DNA of 64,000 nt from an uncultured Bacilli bacterium (GTDB lineage: Bacteria; Bacillota_I; Bacilli_A; RF39; UBA660). The position numbers and the translations under genes are program-made. A model generated the notes under the pieces. The model was not told the origin of the DNA. It ran no database searches and worked only from the letters and a program-made list of their open reading frames with translations. Each line of letters opens with the position of its first letter. The stretch's first letter is position 1. This document shows, piece after piece, positions 35,838 through 44,163 of this stretch. The stretch is taken from NCBI GenBank assembly GCA_934163035.1, contig CAKPJX010000004.1:34592-98591 (forward strand). Direction: 5' to 3'.

Positions 35838-36962
35838 ATGAAGATAGAATATACATTATTAAAAAATGAAAAAAATACCAAAGCCAGGTATGGTAAGATA
35901 AAAACTAATTATGGTACTTTTGAAACACCTATGTTTATGCCTGTAGGTACAAGGGCCACTGTAAAATCCTTATCACCTGAAGAACTAAAAGCTGCTAACT
36001 GTGGTATTATCTTATCTAATACATATCATCTATGGTTAAGGCCAGGAGAAGACATAGTAAATAAATGTGGAGGTCTTCATAAATTTATGAATTACAATGG
36101 CCCAATTTTAACAGATAGTGGTGGTTTTCAAGTGTTTTCACTAGCTAAAAATAAAGAAAAAGATATTACTGAAGAAGGTGTATTTTTCAAAAGCCATATT
36201 GATGGCTCTAAACTATTCCTAACTCCAGAGAAATCAATTTCTATTCAAAATAAATTAGATAGTGATATAGCTATGAGTTTCGATGAATGTCCACCAGCTA
36301 GTGCTAATTATGAATATTTAAAAAATAGTATTGAAAGGACTTTGCGTTGGGCTAAAAGAGGCCAAAAGGTTCATAATAACCCTAATCAAGCCTTGTTCGG
36401 AATTGTTCAAGGTGGTGCCCATGAAGATTTAAGAAAATATTCAGCCATTGAAACTGTAAAAATGAATTTTGATGGTTACAGTATTGGTGGAGTAGCTAAT
36501 GATGGTGAATCCAAAGAAGATATGTATAAAGCAATTGATTATTCCATTCCATACTTACCAGAAGATAAGGTTCGCTACCTAATGGGAGTAGGTGAACCGA
36601 TCGATATCATAGAAGGTGTTATAAGAGGAGTCGACATATTCGATTGTGTCTTGCCAACTAGAATAGCAAGACATGGTCAAGCCTTCACAAGACATGGCAA
36701 GATTAATTTAAATAATGCCAAATACAAAGAAGACCTACTTCCAATAGAAGAAGGTTGTGATTGTTACACATGTAAAAATTATGAAAGAGCCTATATTAGA
36801 CACCTAATAACTACCAGTGAAACTTTGGGTGGACGACTACTATCAATTCATAACATCAGATTTTTAACAAGATTAGCCGAAGAACTAAGAGAGGCTATAA
36901 AAAACGATACTATACTAGAATATAGAGAAAATTTCATTAAGTCATATGAAAAGAATAACTAA
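35838..36962 (+). CDS. tgt: tRNA-guanine transglycosylase Tgt
   Basis: A 374-residue enzyme that exchanges G34 of GUN-anticodon tRNAs for preQ1. It has the (beta/alpha)8 signatures DSGGFQVFSL (catalytic Asp), SFDECPPA, GIVQGG, the second catalytic Asp in GVDIFDCVLPTRIARHG, and the zinc site CDCYTCKNYERAYIRHL. AAAGGAGG precedes the ATG at 35838; an earlier in-frame ATG lies inside queA without a ribosome site. The yajC-secDF genes that often follow tgt in Firmicutes are absent here; a perfect terminator follows instead. Confidence 0.96.
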   Translation: MKIEYTLLKNEKNTKARYGKIKTNYGTFETPMFMPVGTRATVKSLSPEELKAANCGIILSNTYHLWLRPGEDIVNKCGGLHKFMNYNGPILTDSGGFQVFSLAKNKEKDITEEGVFFKSHIDGSKLFLTPEKSISIQNKLDSDIAMSFDECPPASANYEYLKNSIERTLRWAKRGQKVHNNPNQALFGIVQGGAHEDLRKYSAIETVKMNFDGYSIGGVANDGESKEDMYKAIDYSIPYLPEDKVRYLMGVGEPIDIIEGVIRGVDIFDCVLPTRIARHGQAFTRHGKINLNNAKYKEDLLPIEEGCDCYTCKNYERAYIRHLITTSETLGGRLLSIHNIRFLTRLAEELREAIKNDTILEYRENFIKSYEKNN

Positions 36963-36978
36963 AAAAGTTATTCTTTTT
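36949..36978. terminator. Bidirectional terminator after tgt
   Basis: A perfect 12-bp stem (36949-36960 with 36966-36977), AAAAA loop, T-run to 36978. Symmetric A and T flanks let it also serve the convergent minus-strand gene. Confidence 0.85.
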
Positions 36979-37288
36979 ACATATAGAAAATAGGCCTATT
37001 AGTACTACCACTTGTAGTATTGTTAAAAGAAACATTATTATTAACACTAACATTACTATTAACATTATTACTAGTGTTTTCACTAGGTTTTCTCATTTCA
37101 TCAGCTATCATAAACATTGTTTTAGCATTACTAAAAATAGGTTTAACTTGATTAACTAGGGGAATAGCCTGATTAATAACACCTAATGTCTTTTGAGTAC
37201 CATCTAAAAAGCCACCCCAACTAAATCCTTTAGAAATATTAAATAGTCTACTAAATAGTCCAGGCCTCGCATAAGGATAATTATACAT
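36977..37288 (-). CDS. Small VrrA/YqfQ-like protein with Asn/Ser-rich tail
   Basis: A 103-residue protein starting MYNYPYARPGLFSRLFNISKGFSWGGFLDGTQKTLGVINQAIPLVNQVKPIF. The FSRLF and FLDGTQKTL...NQA.P.V.Q..P pattern resembles the YqfQ/VrrA family of Firmicutes (function unknown, some spore associated). The tail is a low-complexity SNNVNSNVSVNNNVSFNN stretch. I place the start at the ATG at 37288: AAGAGGTGG lies immediately upstream and TATAAT (37308-37303) just before that. An upstream in-frame TTG would lie inside the ribosome site. Convergent with tgt and sharing its terminator. Confidence 0.6.
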   Translation of the reverse strand: MYNYPYARPGLFSRLFNISKGFSWGGFLDGTQKTLGVINQAIPLVNQVKPIFSNAKTMFMIADEMRKPSENTSNNVNSNVSVNNNVSFNNTTSGSTNRPIFYM

Positions 37289-37343
37289 AGTCCACCTCTT
37301 CAATTATAGTATATGTAAACTAATATAAAAAGTTAAATTAATA

Positions 37344-37372
37344 TTTAAAAAAAACTATTAATATGCTAAAAT
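37344..37372 (+). promoter_or_regulatory. Promoter for the PilC-like/prepilin peptidase operon
   Basis: TTTAAA (37344-37349), 17-bp spacer, extended -10 TGc-TAAAAT (37364-37372). Leader about 38 nt, with GAGGTGAT before ATG 37417. Confidence 0.5.
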
Positions 37373-37416
37373 AAAAGTAATAGTAAAGAGGTTATACAAT
37401 AATTCGAGGTGATACT

Positions 37417-38793
37417 ATGAATAATAACAATAATGAAGTAAATCAAGCTGTTGACAAACAAACTGTACAGCAACCTACACCAGCAGCAATTGATTCTAAT
37501 ACAGCTTCCAGCACACTAGCACCAACTGAAATAGATAAAAAGTTTACGAAGAAGAAAGCTAAAAAAGATAAAGGTAAAGAAAATGGTAGAATAAAATCTT
37601 TTAGATATACAGTATTAAATTCAGCTGGTAAAAAAGAAAGAGGTTCCCTAGATACCGAAACAATAGATGAAGCTAGAAATTTCTTAATAACTCAAGATTA
37701 TAAAATCTTAGAGCTAAAACCACGTTCTCCTTATGATATTGATTTGGGTAGTTCAAAATTTAAAGCTTCAGATTTATCATTTACTCTAACACAGTTGTCA
37801 ACATATATAAAGTCTGGAATTCCTCTAGCAGATTCAGTTAGAATTCTAGCTAAGCAATCGACTAATCCAGCTCACAAGAAGATTTTTAGTCAACTTGTAT
37901 ATGAATTACTAAGAGGAGAAAACTTATCATCAGCCATGGAAAAACAAAAAAAAGTTTTCCCAGAACTTTTAATAAACATGGTAAAAACTGCAGAGTTAAC
38001 CGGTGACTTACCATCAATACTAGATGATATGTCGGATTATTATACTTCGATGGCTCAAACTAGAAAACAAATGATCAGTGCCATGACATATCCAAGTGTC
38101 GTTTTACTAATTGCTTTTGCAGTATTAATATTTATGCTTACATATTTAGTACCACAGTTTACCGAACTATATGCTAGTAATGATGCTGAAATTCCAAAAC
38201 TTACGCTAGCAATAGTAAGTGTAAGTACCTTTTTAAAGACAAATTATTTAATATTGATTGGTGTTATAATTATTTTAATAATCTTATTCATATTAGCATA
38301 TAAAAATATTCAAAAATTTAGAAAAGGTGTCCAAATAGTATTGATGCACCTACCAATAATTAGTAAAGTAATAATTTATAATGAAATAGCTAATTTCACC
38401 AGAACATTTGCATCTCTTCTAAATCATGGTGTCTTTATAACTGATAGTATGGAAATCTTATCAAAAATAACTAATAATGAAGTATATAAAGAAATAATTA
38501 GTAGTACACTAGTAAATCTAGCAAAAGGAGATTCAGTATCTACCGCCTTTAGAGGAAAATGGGCTGTCCCAGTTGTTGCTTATGAAATGATAGTAACTGG
38601 TGAAAGTACTGGTAGACTAGGTGAGATGATGGATAAAGTTGCAAGTCACTTCCAATCTCTACATAAATCTATAATTGATCAGATGAAAAGCTTGATCGAA
38701 CCATTGATGATTTGTGTTTTAGCAGTAATAGTTGGAGTTATTCTACTAGCTGTAATTCAACCAATGTTTGGTATTTATGATACAATAAAATAA
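37417..38793 (+). CDS. Type II secretion/type IV pilus inner-membrane platform protein (GspF/PilC/ComGB-like)
   Basis: A 458-residue polytopic membrane protein. The first 60 residues are an Asn/Gln- and Lys-rich disordered extension (MNNNNNEVNQ...KKKAKKDKGKENGR) followed by an FRYTVLNSAGKKERGSLDTETIDEARNFL domain typical of PilC N-termini. Two T2SSF domains follow: SFTLTQLSTYIKSGIPLADSV (about 130-250) and FTRTFASLLNHGVFITDSMEIL (about 330-450), each with the conserved ...GE.TG.L...L/M. helix, and membrane segments near 225, 285 and 430. It should organise pilus assembly with the prepilins at 10480 and 23867. No GspE/PilB ATPase or secretin is in the window. The prepilin peptidase gene follows at 11 nt. 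Confidence 0.9.
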   Translation: MNNNNNEVNQAVDKQTVQQPTPAAIDSNTASSTLAPTEIDKKFTKKKAKKDKGKENGRIKSFRYTVLNSAGKKERGSLDTETIDEARNFLITQDYKILELKPRSPYDIDLGSSKFKASDLSFTLTQLSTYIKSGIPLADSVRILAKQSTNPAHKKIFSQLVYELLRGENLSSAMEKQKKVFPELLINMVKTAELTGDLPSILDDMSDYYTSMAQTRKQMISAMTYPSVVLLIAFAVLIFMLTYLVPQFTELYASNDAEIPKLTLAIVSVSTFLKTNYLILIGVIIILIILFILAYKNIQKFRKGVQIVLMHLPIISKVIIYNEIANFTRTFASLLNHGVFITDSMEILSKITNNEVYKEIISSTLVNLAKGDSVSTAFRGKWAVPVVAYEMIVTGESTGRLGEMMDKVASHFQSLHKSIIDQMKSLIEPLMICVLAVIVGVILLAVIQPMFGIYDTIK

Positions 38794-38804
38794 GGAGGGT
38801 AATT

Positions 38805-39569
38805 ATGAATACTATATATATAATTATCTTTTTTATTTTAGGAACAGTTATGGGATCATTCTATACAGTTGTTGGTCTAAGACTTCCTAAACATGAAAAC
38901 TTTATAAATTCACATTCTCATTGTGATAGTTGTGGTCATACTCTAAGTTTATATGAGATGATCCCAATATTATCATTCCTATTTCAAAGAGGAAGATGTC
39001 GTCATTGCCATAAAAAAATAGATACCTTATCAACCTATATGGAACTATTTACCGGTATATTATTTGCTGTATCTTTTTATAGCTTTTCATTTAGCTATGA
39101 GCTTCTAATAGCTCTAGGTATTACTTCAATGCTAATAATTATAGCAGTAAGCGATTTAACTTACTTAGTTATTCCAGATGAAATATTAATCTTTTTCAGT
39201 ATCTACTTTATAATTATAAATATATTAAATTTAGGTTTTTATAAAGCTATTCTCTCTATTGGAAATGGTCTTCTTTTATTCCTAATAATGTATTTAATAA
39301 TGCTGTTTGGAAATAAAATATTAAAAAGAGAAAGCCTAGGTGGGGGTGACATTAAAATGATGTTTATCTTTGGACTAGTCCTAGATCCATTATTAGGATT
39401 ATTATCTATCTTTCTAGGAAGCTTAATTGCATTACCAATATCATTCCTACTCCTTCTAAAAAACAAAGAAAAAGTAATTCCGTTTGGACCATTTCTCTTA
39501 ATTGCGATTAATCTAATTTATTTTACTAAAGTAACGTCAGAAACAATCATAAAATTGATAACATTTTAA
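38805..39569 (+). CDS. Prepilin peptidase (type 4, PilD/ComC-like)
   Basis: A 254-residue polytopic membrane aspartyl protease that cleaves prepilin leaders and may methylate the new N-terminus. The cytoplasmic zinc domain has C40-x2-C43 and C65-x2-C68 (the form with methylase-associated cysteines), followed by membrane helices and the two catalytic aspartates: D117 in SDLTYLVIPDE and D182 in GGGD-IKMM. Likely substrates are the G|FTLVE prepilins at 10480 and 23867. GGAGGG precedes the ATG. Strong terminator downstream. Confidence 0.94.
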   Translation: MNTIYIIIFFILGTVMGSFYTVVGLRLPKHENFINSHSHCDSCGHTLSLYEMIPILSFLFQRGRCRHCHKKIDTLSTYMELFTGILFAVSFYSFSFSYELLIALGITSMLIIIAVSDLTYLVIPDEILIFFSIYFIIINILNLGFYKAILSIGNGLLLFLIMYLIMLFGNKILKRESLGGGDIKMMFIFGLVLDPLLGLLSIFLGSLIALPISFLLLLKNKEKVIPFGPFLLIAINLIYFTKVTSETIIKLITF

Positions 39570-39572
39570 AAC

Positions 39573-39606
39573 AAAAATAATAACATAATGTTTGTTATTA
39601 TTTTTT
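39573..39606 (+). terminator. Intrinsic terminator after the prepilin peptidase
   Basis: A 13-bp A/T-rich stem (39573-39585 with 39593-39605), TAATGTT loop, ending in a T-run to 39606. Confidence 0.8.
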
Positions 39607-39660
39607 GTTATAATCTTTAATTTTTTTTAAAGATAGTGTACTATATAAATAGGTGATATT

Positions 39661-40971
39661 ATGAAAAACTTAACAATTTTACCAGCTGATATCTATACGG
39701 TTATAAATAAAACAGTTATTAAAGAAACTGATTCTAAACTAATAAGTATGCTATATCAACCTATTATTGGTTTTACTGCTGTTTCTCTATATTTTACTTT
39801 AATAAATGACTTGGATAAATTAGAAGTAATGAGTGATGATTTAACTCATCATCACTTAATGTCTACTATGCAATTAAAATTAGAAGATATCGTTATTGCC
39901 AGAGAAAAATTAGAAGGAGTAGGTCTTTTAAAAACATATGTAAAAAAAGATAAAAATATAAATAGCTATGTCTATCAATTATATTCTCCTATTTCAGCTA
40001 ATGAGTTTTTTCATCACCCAATTCTAAATGTTGTTTTATATAATAATCTAGGTAAAAAAGAGTACGAAAAACTAGTTAATTACTATAGACTTCCTAAAAT
40101 AAATTTAAAAGACTATGAAGATGTAACCTGTAGTTTTGATGAAGTATTTAAGTCTGTAAAAGGAACAATCTTAGAAATGTCAGATGATATTACAAAAAGA
40201 GATTCTAATAATATAATAATTAATAAAGGTATTGATTTTAACTTGTTGATATCTAGTTTACCAGAATCATTAATAAGTGAAAAATGTTTTACAAAAGAAG
40301 TAAGGGATTTAATAAATTCACTAGCTTATACATATAATATTAATACTTTAAGTATGCAAAGTTTAGTTAGAAATTCTATAAATGAAAAAGGTTTAATCGA
40401 TAAAACTATTTTAAGAAAAAGTTGTAGAAACTATTATCAATTCGAAAATAGTGGTTCACTTCCTACCTTAATTTATAATAAACAACCAGAATATTTAAAA
40501 AAACCAGTTGGTGATAATTCTAAATGGGCTAAAATGGTTTATACTTTTGAAAACATTAATCCATATCAATTATTAAAAGCTAAATATAAAGGAGCAGAAC
40601 CAACTGATCGTGATAAAAGATTAATAGAGAGTCTTCTTATTGATCAAAAATTAAACCCTGGTGTTGTCAATGTCTTAATATCATACGTTTTAAAAATAAA
40701 TAATGAACAATTAAAGAAAAGTTATGTTGAAACAATCGCTGGTCAGTGGAAACGTCTAAATATTGAAACAGTAGAAGAAGCTATGAAAATAACTGAAAAA
40801 GAACACAAGAAACTTAAAAAATTGATTGAAAACAAAAATCAAAAAGAAAAACATATTAGTAGCAATAAGGATACTAAGTTACCATTATGGTTTAATAAGG
40901 AAATAGAAAAAGACGAAATTACAAAAGAAGAGCAAGAAGAAATGGATAAGCTTTTGGCTGACCTTGTATAA
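39661..40971 (+). CDS. dnaB: Replication initiation/membrane attachment protein DnaB (Firmicute helicase-loading protein)
   Basis: A 436-residue homolog of B. subtilis DnaB, the helicase co-loader, not the DnaC replicative helicase. Recognised by MLYQPIIGFTAVSLYFTL, HHHLMSTMQL, EKLEGVGLLKTYVKK, YVYQLYSPISANEFFHHPILNVVLYNNLG in the N-terminal winged-helix half, and the DnaD-like C-terminal domain (NPYQLLKAKYKGAEPTDRDKRLIESLL, INNEQLKKSYVETIAGQWKRLNI). In most relatives dnaI follows immediately; here it does not. AGGTGAT is 4 nt before the ATG and a TACTAT/TATAAA -10 lies immediately upstream, so the leader is very short. Confidence 0.9.
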   Translation: MKNLTILPADIYTVINKTVIKETDSKLISMLYQPIIGFTAVSLYFTLINDLDKLEVMSDDLTHHHLMSTMQLKLEDIVIAREKLEGVGLLKTYVKKDKNINSYVYQLYSPISANEFFHHPILNVVLYNNLGKKEYEKLVNYYRLPKINLKDYEDVTCSFDEVFKSVKGTILEMSDDITKRDSNNIIINKGIDFNLLISSLPESLISEKCFTKEVRDLINSLAYTYNINTLSMQSLVRNSINEKGLIDKTILRKSCRNYYQFENSGSLPTLIYNKQPEYLKKPVGDNSKWAKMVYTFENINPYQLLKAKYKGAEPTDRDKRLIESLLIDQKLNPGVVNVLISYVLKINNEQLKKSYVETIAGQWKRLNIETVEEAMKITEKEHKKLKKLIENKNQKEKHISSNKDTKLPLWFNKEIEKDEITKEEQEEMDKLLADLV

Positions 40972-40992
40972 AAATAGAATATATGATATAAT
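40964..40992 (+). promoter_or_regulatory. Promoter inside the 3' end of dnaB
   Basis: TTGTAT (40964-40969), 17-bp spacer, extended -10 TGa-TATAAT (40984-40992). The start near 40999 gives a 126-nt leader before the HD-domain gene. A second extended -10 TGa-TATTAT lies at 41072-41080 without a -35. Confidence 0.65.
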
Positions 40993-41124
40993 GTACGTGC
41001 TTGATTCTTTTGTCAAGTTTACATGAAAAAATGAAATAAAAAAATATAAATGTATAAATATATAGTTCTTATGATATTATTGTATAGTAGGAAAATGAAT
41101 AAAATAGTAAGAAGGAAGAATGCA

Positions 41125-41631
41125 ATGGAAGAATACAATAACGATGAGTTTAATTGGATAATCCAACCAATTATAGATAATAAAGAATACCAAAAACTAA
41201 AAGAAGTACCACATCATGGTTCAACTAGATTTGATCATTCAATGCGTGTTGCTTATTATACATATTTAACAGCTAAGTTCTTTCACCTAGACGATTATCA
41301 GGCAACAACTAAAGCTGCACTTCTTCATGATTTCTTTATTGATGAGGTAAAAGATAAAAACATAATAGCAAGATTAAGAAAACATCCGTCATATGCTGCA
41401 GAAAATGCTAAAGAACATTTTGGCTTAAATGAAAAACAAATAGATATTATAAAAACACACATGTTTCCAATAACATTTACTCCTCCTAAATATATAGAAG
41501 GATGGATAGTAGATATAGTTGATGATGTTGTTGCTGTAGGGGAAAAAGCAGCTAATTTAACTGATGAGTTTAAAACCACAGTTACCTTTATGTTTATTCT
41601 ATTAATCAACTTTTTAAACACAAAATTATAA
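41125..41631 (+). CDS. HD-domain phosphohydrolase
   Basis: A 168-residue cytosolic protein with an HD-superfamily metal site: H in VPHHGSTRFDHSMRV, the HD pair in AALLHDFFID, and a later D near WIVDIVDDVVAVGEK. HTHMFP supplies further His. Family members are metal-dependent phosphohydrolases for nucleotides or phosphonucleic acids; the substrate is unknown. I chose ATG 41125 (GAAGGAAG upstream) over the ATG at 41050, which would add a 25-residue stretch inside the promoter region. A terminator follows. Confidence 0.75.
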   Translation: MEEYNNDEFNWIIQPIIDNKEYQKLKEVPHHGSTRFDHSMRVAYYTYLTAKFFHLDDYQATTKAALLHDFFIDEVKDKNIIARLRKHPSYAAENAKEHFGLNEKQIDIIKTHMFPITFTPPKYIEGWIVDIVDDVVAVGEKAANLTDEFKTTVTFMFILLINFLNTKL

Positions 41632-41641
41632 GATGCAATCT

Positions 41642-41672
41642 AAGAATAAAGCTTGTCTTTATTCTTTTGTTT
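41642..41672 (+). terminator. Terminator after the HD-domain gene
   Basis: A perfect 10-bp stem (41642-41651 with 41657-41666), CTTGT loop, TTTTGTTTT tail. The loop and right arm also contain the -35 of the next gene. Confidence 0.8.
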
Positions 41673-41681
41673 TGATATAAT
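41653..41681 (+). promoter_or_regulatory. Promoter nested in the preceding terminator
   Basis: TTGTCT (41653-41658), 17-bp spacer, extended -10 TGa-TATAAT (41673-41681). The -35 sits in the loop and right arm of the 41642-41672 hairpin. Confidence 0.65.
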
Positions 41682-41706
41682 TTTTATTATAGAAAGGGGT
41701 AGAAAA

Positions 41707-43326
41707 ATGACACCAATATATATTCTTGGACATAAGAAACCGGATACTGACTCCATCATGTCAGCAATCTCTCTTTCGTATCTAAAAAATCAATTAGGAG
41801 AAAACACTGTTGCTAAAACTATAGGAAGTATAAATAAGGAGACAAAATTCGCTCTAAAATATTTTAACATTCCAGAGCCAGGGTATTTGAACGATGTAAA
41901 ACTTCAAGTAAAAGATATAAATTATCATAAAAACTTTTATATAAAGGAAACTGATTCCATTTACAATGGTTATAAAAGCATGTTAGGTATGAGTCTTACT
42001 GGCCTACCTGTTGTAAAAGATAATGGTAAATTAATAGGTATAGTTACTATTAAAGACTTATCCCATATCATAATTAATGAAAAAGCTGATTATTTATATA
42101 CATCATATAATAATATTCTAGATGTATTAAAAGCAGAACAACTATTAAAATTTGATGATGAAATTTATGGTAAACTTTTAGTTGCCTCATATCGTAGTAC
42201 TACTTTTATGGAAACGGTAAAATTAAAAGAAGACACCATCTTAATAGTTGGAGATCGTCATAGTATTATTGAATATGCTGTAAAGTCAAAAGTAAAATTA
42301 ATCATTCTATCAGGAGATGCCCAGATTAAAGAAGAACATTTAAAAATAGCAGAAGAAAACAAAGTAAATATTATAAGGACTAAATATTCATCTTATCATA
42401 TAACTAGACTAATAGTTTTAGCTAATTACATTAAAATAATGATAAAAAGCTATAATCCAATAAAATTTGAATATACTGATTTTGTAGATAATGTTATTGA
42501 TATAAATAATAAATTTAAGCATACTAACTATCCAATAGTAGATCGAAAAAATAAATGTCTAGGTGTCCTAAAAGTAACTGACTTATCAGATAAGCATCCT
42601 AAAAAAGTAATTTTAGTTGATCATAATGAAAAAATGCAAAGCGTTGAAGGACTAGAGGAAGCTGAGATAGTTGAAATAATTGATCACCATAATCTAGGAA
42701 ATATAACAACTTCAACTCCAATAAACTTTAGAAATATGGCTGTTGGTTCAACTTGTACAATAGTCTATACATTATTTAAAGAAAGAGAAGTACCTATTCC
42801 AAGCCATATAGCAGGAGCACTAATTTCTGGTATTTTATCAGATACTATGATTTTAAAAAGTCCAACTGCAACCAGAAAAGATGTAGAAGCTATAGAAGAA
42901 CTATCAAAAATAGCTAATGTTAATTATAAAGAGTATGGTCTAGAACTATTAAAAGCTGGAACATCTCTAGAAGGAATGAGTAAAGAAGATGTATTATATA
43001 ATGACTTTAAATTATATACAGCTAAAGATAAATCATTTGGTATAGGGCAATTCTTTACTATGGACTTTAATGATATTAAAAAAGAGCTTGACGAATATGT
43101 TGAAACATTAAATAGAGTAGCTAAAACAAATAATTATTCTCTAGTTGCCTTATATGTAACAGACATCATTAAAAATGGTAGTTATGTTATATATAATGAT
43201 GATGGAAGAGATGTTCTAGAAATAGCTTATGACAATAATTCATTAAAAGAAGGTGACTTCATACCAGGCTGTGTTTCGCGAAAAAAACATATTGTTCCAA
43301 TTATAATGCCAATATTTGAAAACTAG
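41707..43326 (+). CDS. ppaC: Manganese-dependent inorganic pyrophosphatase with CBS and DRTGG domains
   Basis: A 539-residue family II pyrophosphatase of the nucleotide-regulated CBS type. DHH motifs: GHKKPDTDSIMSAI at the N-terminus, LVDHNE, DHHNLGNI, and SDTMILKSPTAT; the C-terminal DHHA2 domain ends with GCVSRKKHIVPI. The insert (about 70-290) contains two CBS halves (DSIYNGYKSMLGMSLTGLPVV.DNGKLIGIVT, and TNYPIVDRKNKCLGVLKVTD) flanking a DRTGG-like domain (GDRHSIIEYAVKSKVKLIIL). It should hydrolyse PPi under adenine-nucleotide control. AAAGGGG precedes the ATG at 41707; the upstream in-frame start lies inside the terminator. Confidence 0.92.
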   Translation: MTPIYILGHKKPDTDSIMSAISLSYLKNQLGENTVAKTIGSINKETKFALKYFNIPEPGYLNDVKLQVKDINYHKNFYIKETDSIYNGYKSMLGMSLTGLPVVKDNGKLIGIVTIKDLSHIIINEKADYLYTSYNNILDVLKAEQLLKFDDEIYGKLLVASYRSTTFMETVKLKEDTILIVGDRHSIIEYAVKSKVKLIILSGDAQIKEEHLKIAEENKVNIIRTKYSSYHITRLIVLANYIKIMIKSYNPIKFEYTDFVDNVIDINNKFKHTNYPIVDRKNKCLGVLKVTDLSDKHPKKVILVDHNEKMQSVEGLEEAEIVEIIDHHNLGNITTSTPINFRNMAVGSTCTIVYTLFKEREVPIPSHIAGALISGILSDTMILKSPTATRKDVEAIEELSKIANVNYKEYGLELLKAGTSLEGMSKEDVLYNDFKLYTAKDKSFGIGQFFTMDFNDIKKELDEYVETLNRVAKTNNYSLVALYVTDIIKNGSYVIYNDDGRDVLEIAYDNNSLKEGDFIPGCVSRKKHIVPIIMPIFEN

Positions 43327-43342
43327 TTTAGGAGATGATAAG

Positions 43343-44161
43343 ATGAGTATATTTTCAATCATAATTTTAGGTATTGTACAAGGTATAGCAGAATTTCTTC
43401 CTATATCATCATCAGCCCACTTATTAATATTTAGAGACGTTTTTAAAATAGGAGCTACAATGAGTCCTAACATGGAACTTGCTTTCGATGTAGCTCTACA
43501 TTTAGGCACTCTTTTGGCGATAGCCTTATTTTTCTTTAAAGATTTCATTAATATGATCCAAAAGGGTCTAACTAAAGGTGTAAAAGATAAGGAAGGAAAA
43601 ATATTCTGGTATCTTATAGTTGCGACTATTCCTGCTGGTGTAGCTGGTGTTCTTTTTGAAGATGTTATTGATTCCATTTTAAGAAACAATTTTGTTATAA
43701 TATCTCTTGCCTTAATAATAATGGGTGTTATTATCTATGTTTTAGATAGATATTGTAAAAGTAATAAGGAAATAAAAGATATGACACTAAAAGACGCTAT
43801 CATAATTGGTTGTAGTCAAGTATTTGCTCTAATACCAGGATTTTCAAGAAGTGGTACCACAATAGCTGCTGCTAGAACCCTTGGTATAAAAAGAGATGAT
43901 GCCGCTAAGTTTTCATTCTATTTAAGTGCTCCAGTTGTCTTAGGGGCTGTCGGAGTGCAATTATTAAAACCAAATACATATGCTGTAATCACAACTAATC
44001 CAATTCCTTTTATAATTGGAATATTAACTTCATTTATAGTTGGACTAGTATGTATTAAATACTTATTAAAATACCTACATAAACATAACTTTAAAGTATT
44101 TATGATATATCGAATAGCTTTAGCAATTATAGTTTTATTAACTATTATAGTAAGGAGATAA
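43343..44161 (+). CDS. uppP: Undecaprenyl-diphosphatase UppP (BacA)
   Basis: A 272-residue polytopic membrane enzyme that dephosphorylates undecaprenyl pyrophosphate to recycle the lipid carrier of cell-wall synthesis; overproduction confers bacitracin resistance. Hallmark motifs: GIVQGIAEFLPISSSAHLLI (catalytic Glu and Ser region), FDVALHLGTLLA, and PGFSRSGTTIAAA with the key Arg/Ser. TAGGAGAT precedes ATG 43343. It follows the pyrophosphatase by 16 nt and precedes the ZIP gene by 2 nt, one operon. Confidence 0.96.
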   Translation: MSIFSIIILGIVQGIAEFLPISSSAHLLIFRDVFKIGATMSPNMELAFDVALHLGTLLAIALFFFKDFINMIQKGLTKGVKDKEGKIFWYLIVATIPAGVAGVLFEDVIDSILRNNFVIISLALIIMGVIIYVLDRYCKSNKEIKDMTLKDAIIIGCSQVFALIPGFSRSGTTIAAARTLGIKRDDAAKFSFYLSAPVVLGAVGVQLLKPNTYAVITTNPIPFIIGILTSFIVGLVCIKYLLKYLHKHNFKVFMIYRIALAIIVLLTIIVRR

Positions 44162-44163
44162 GT

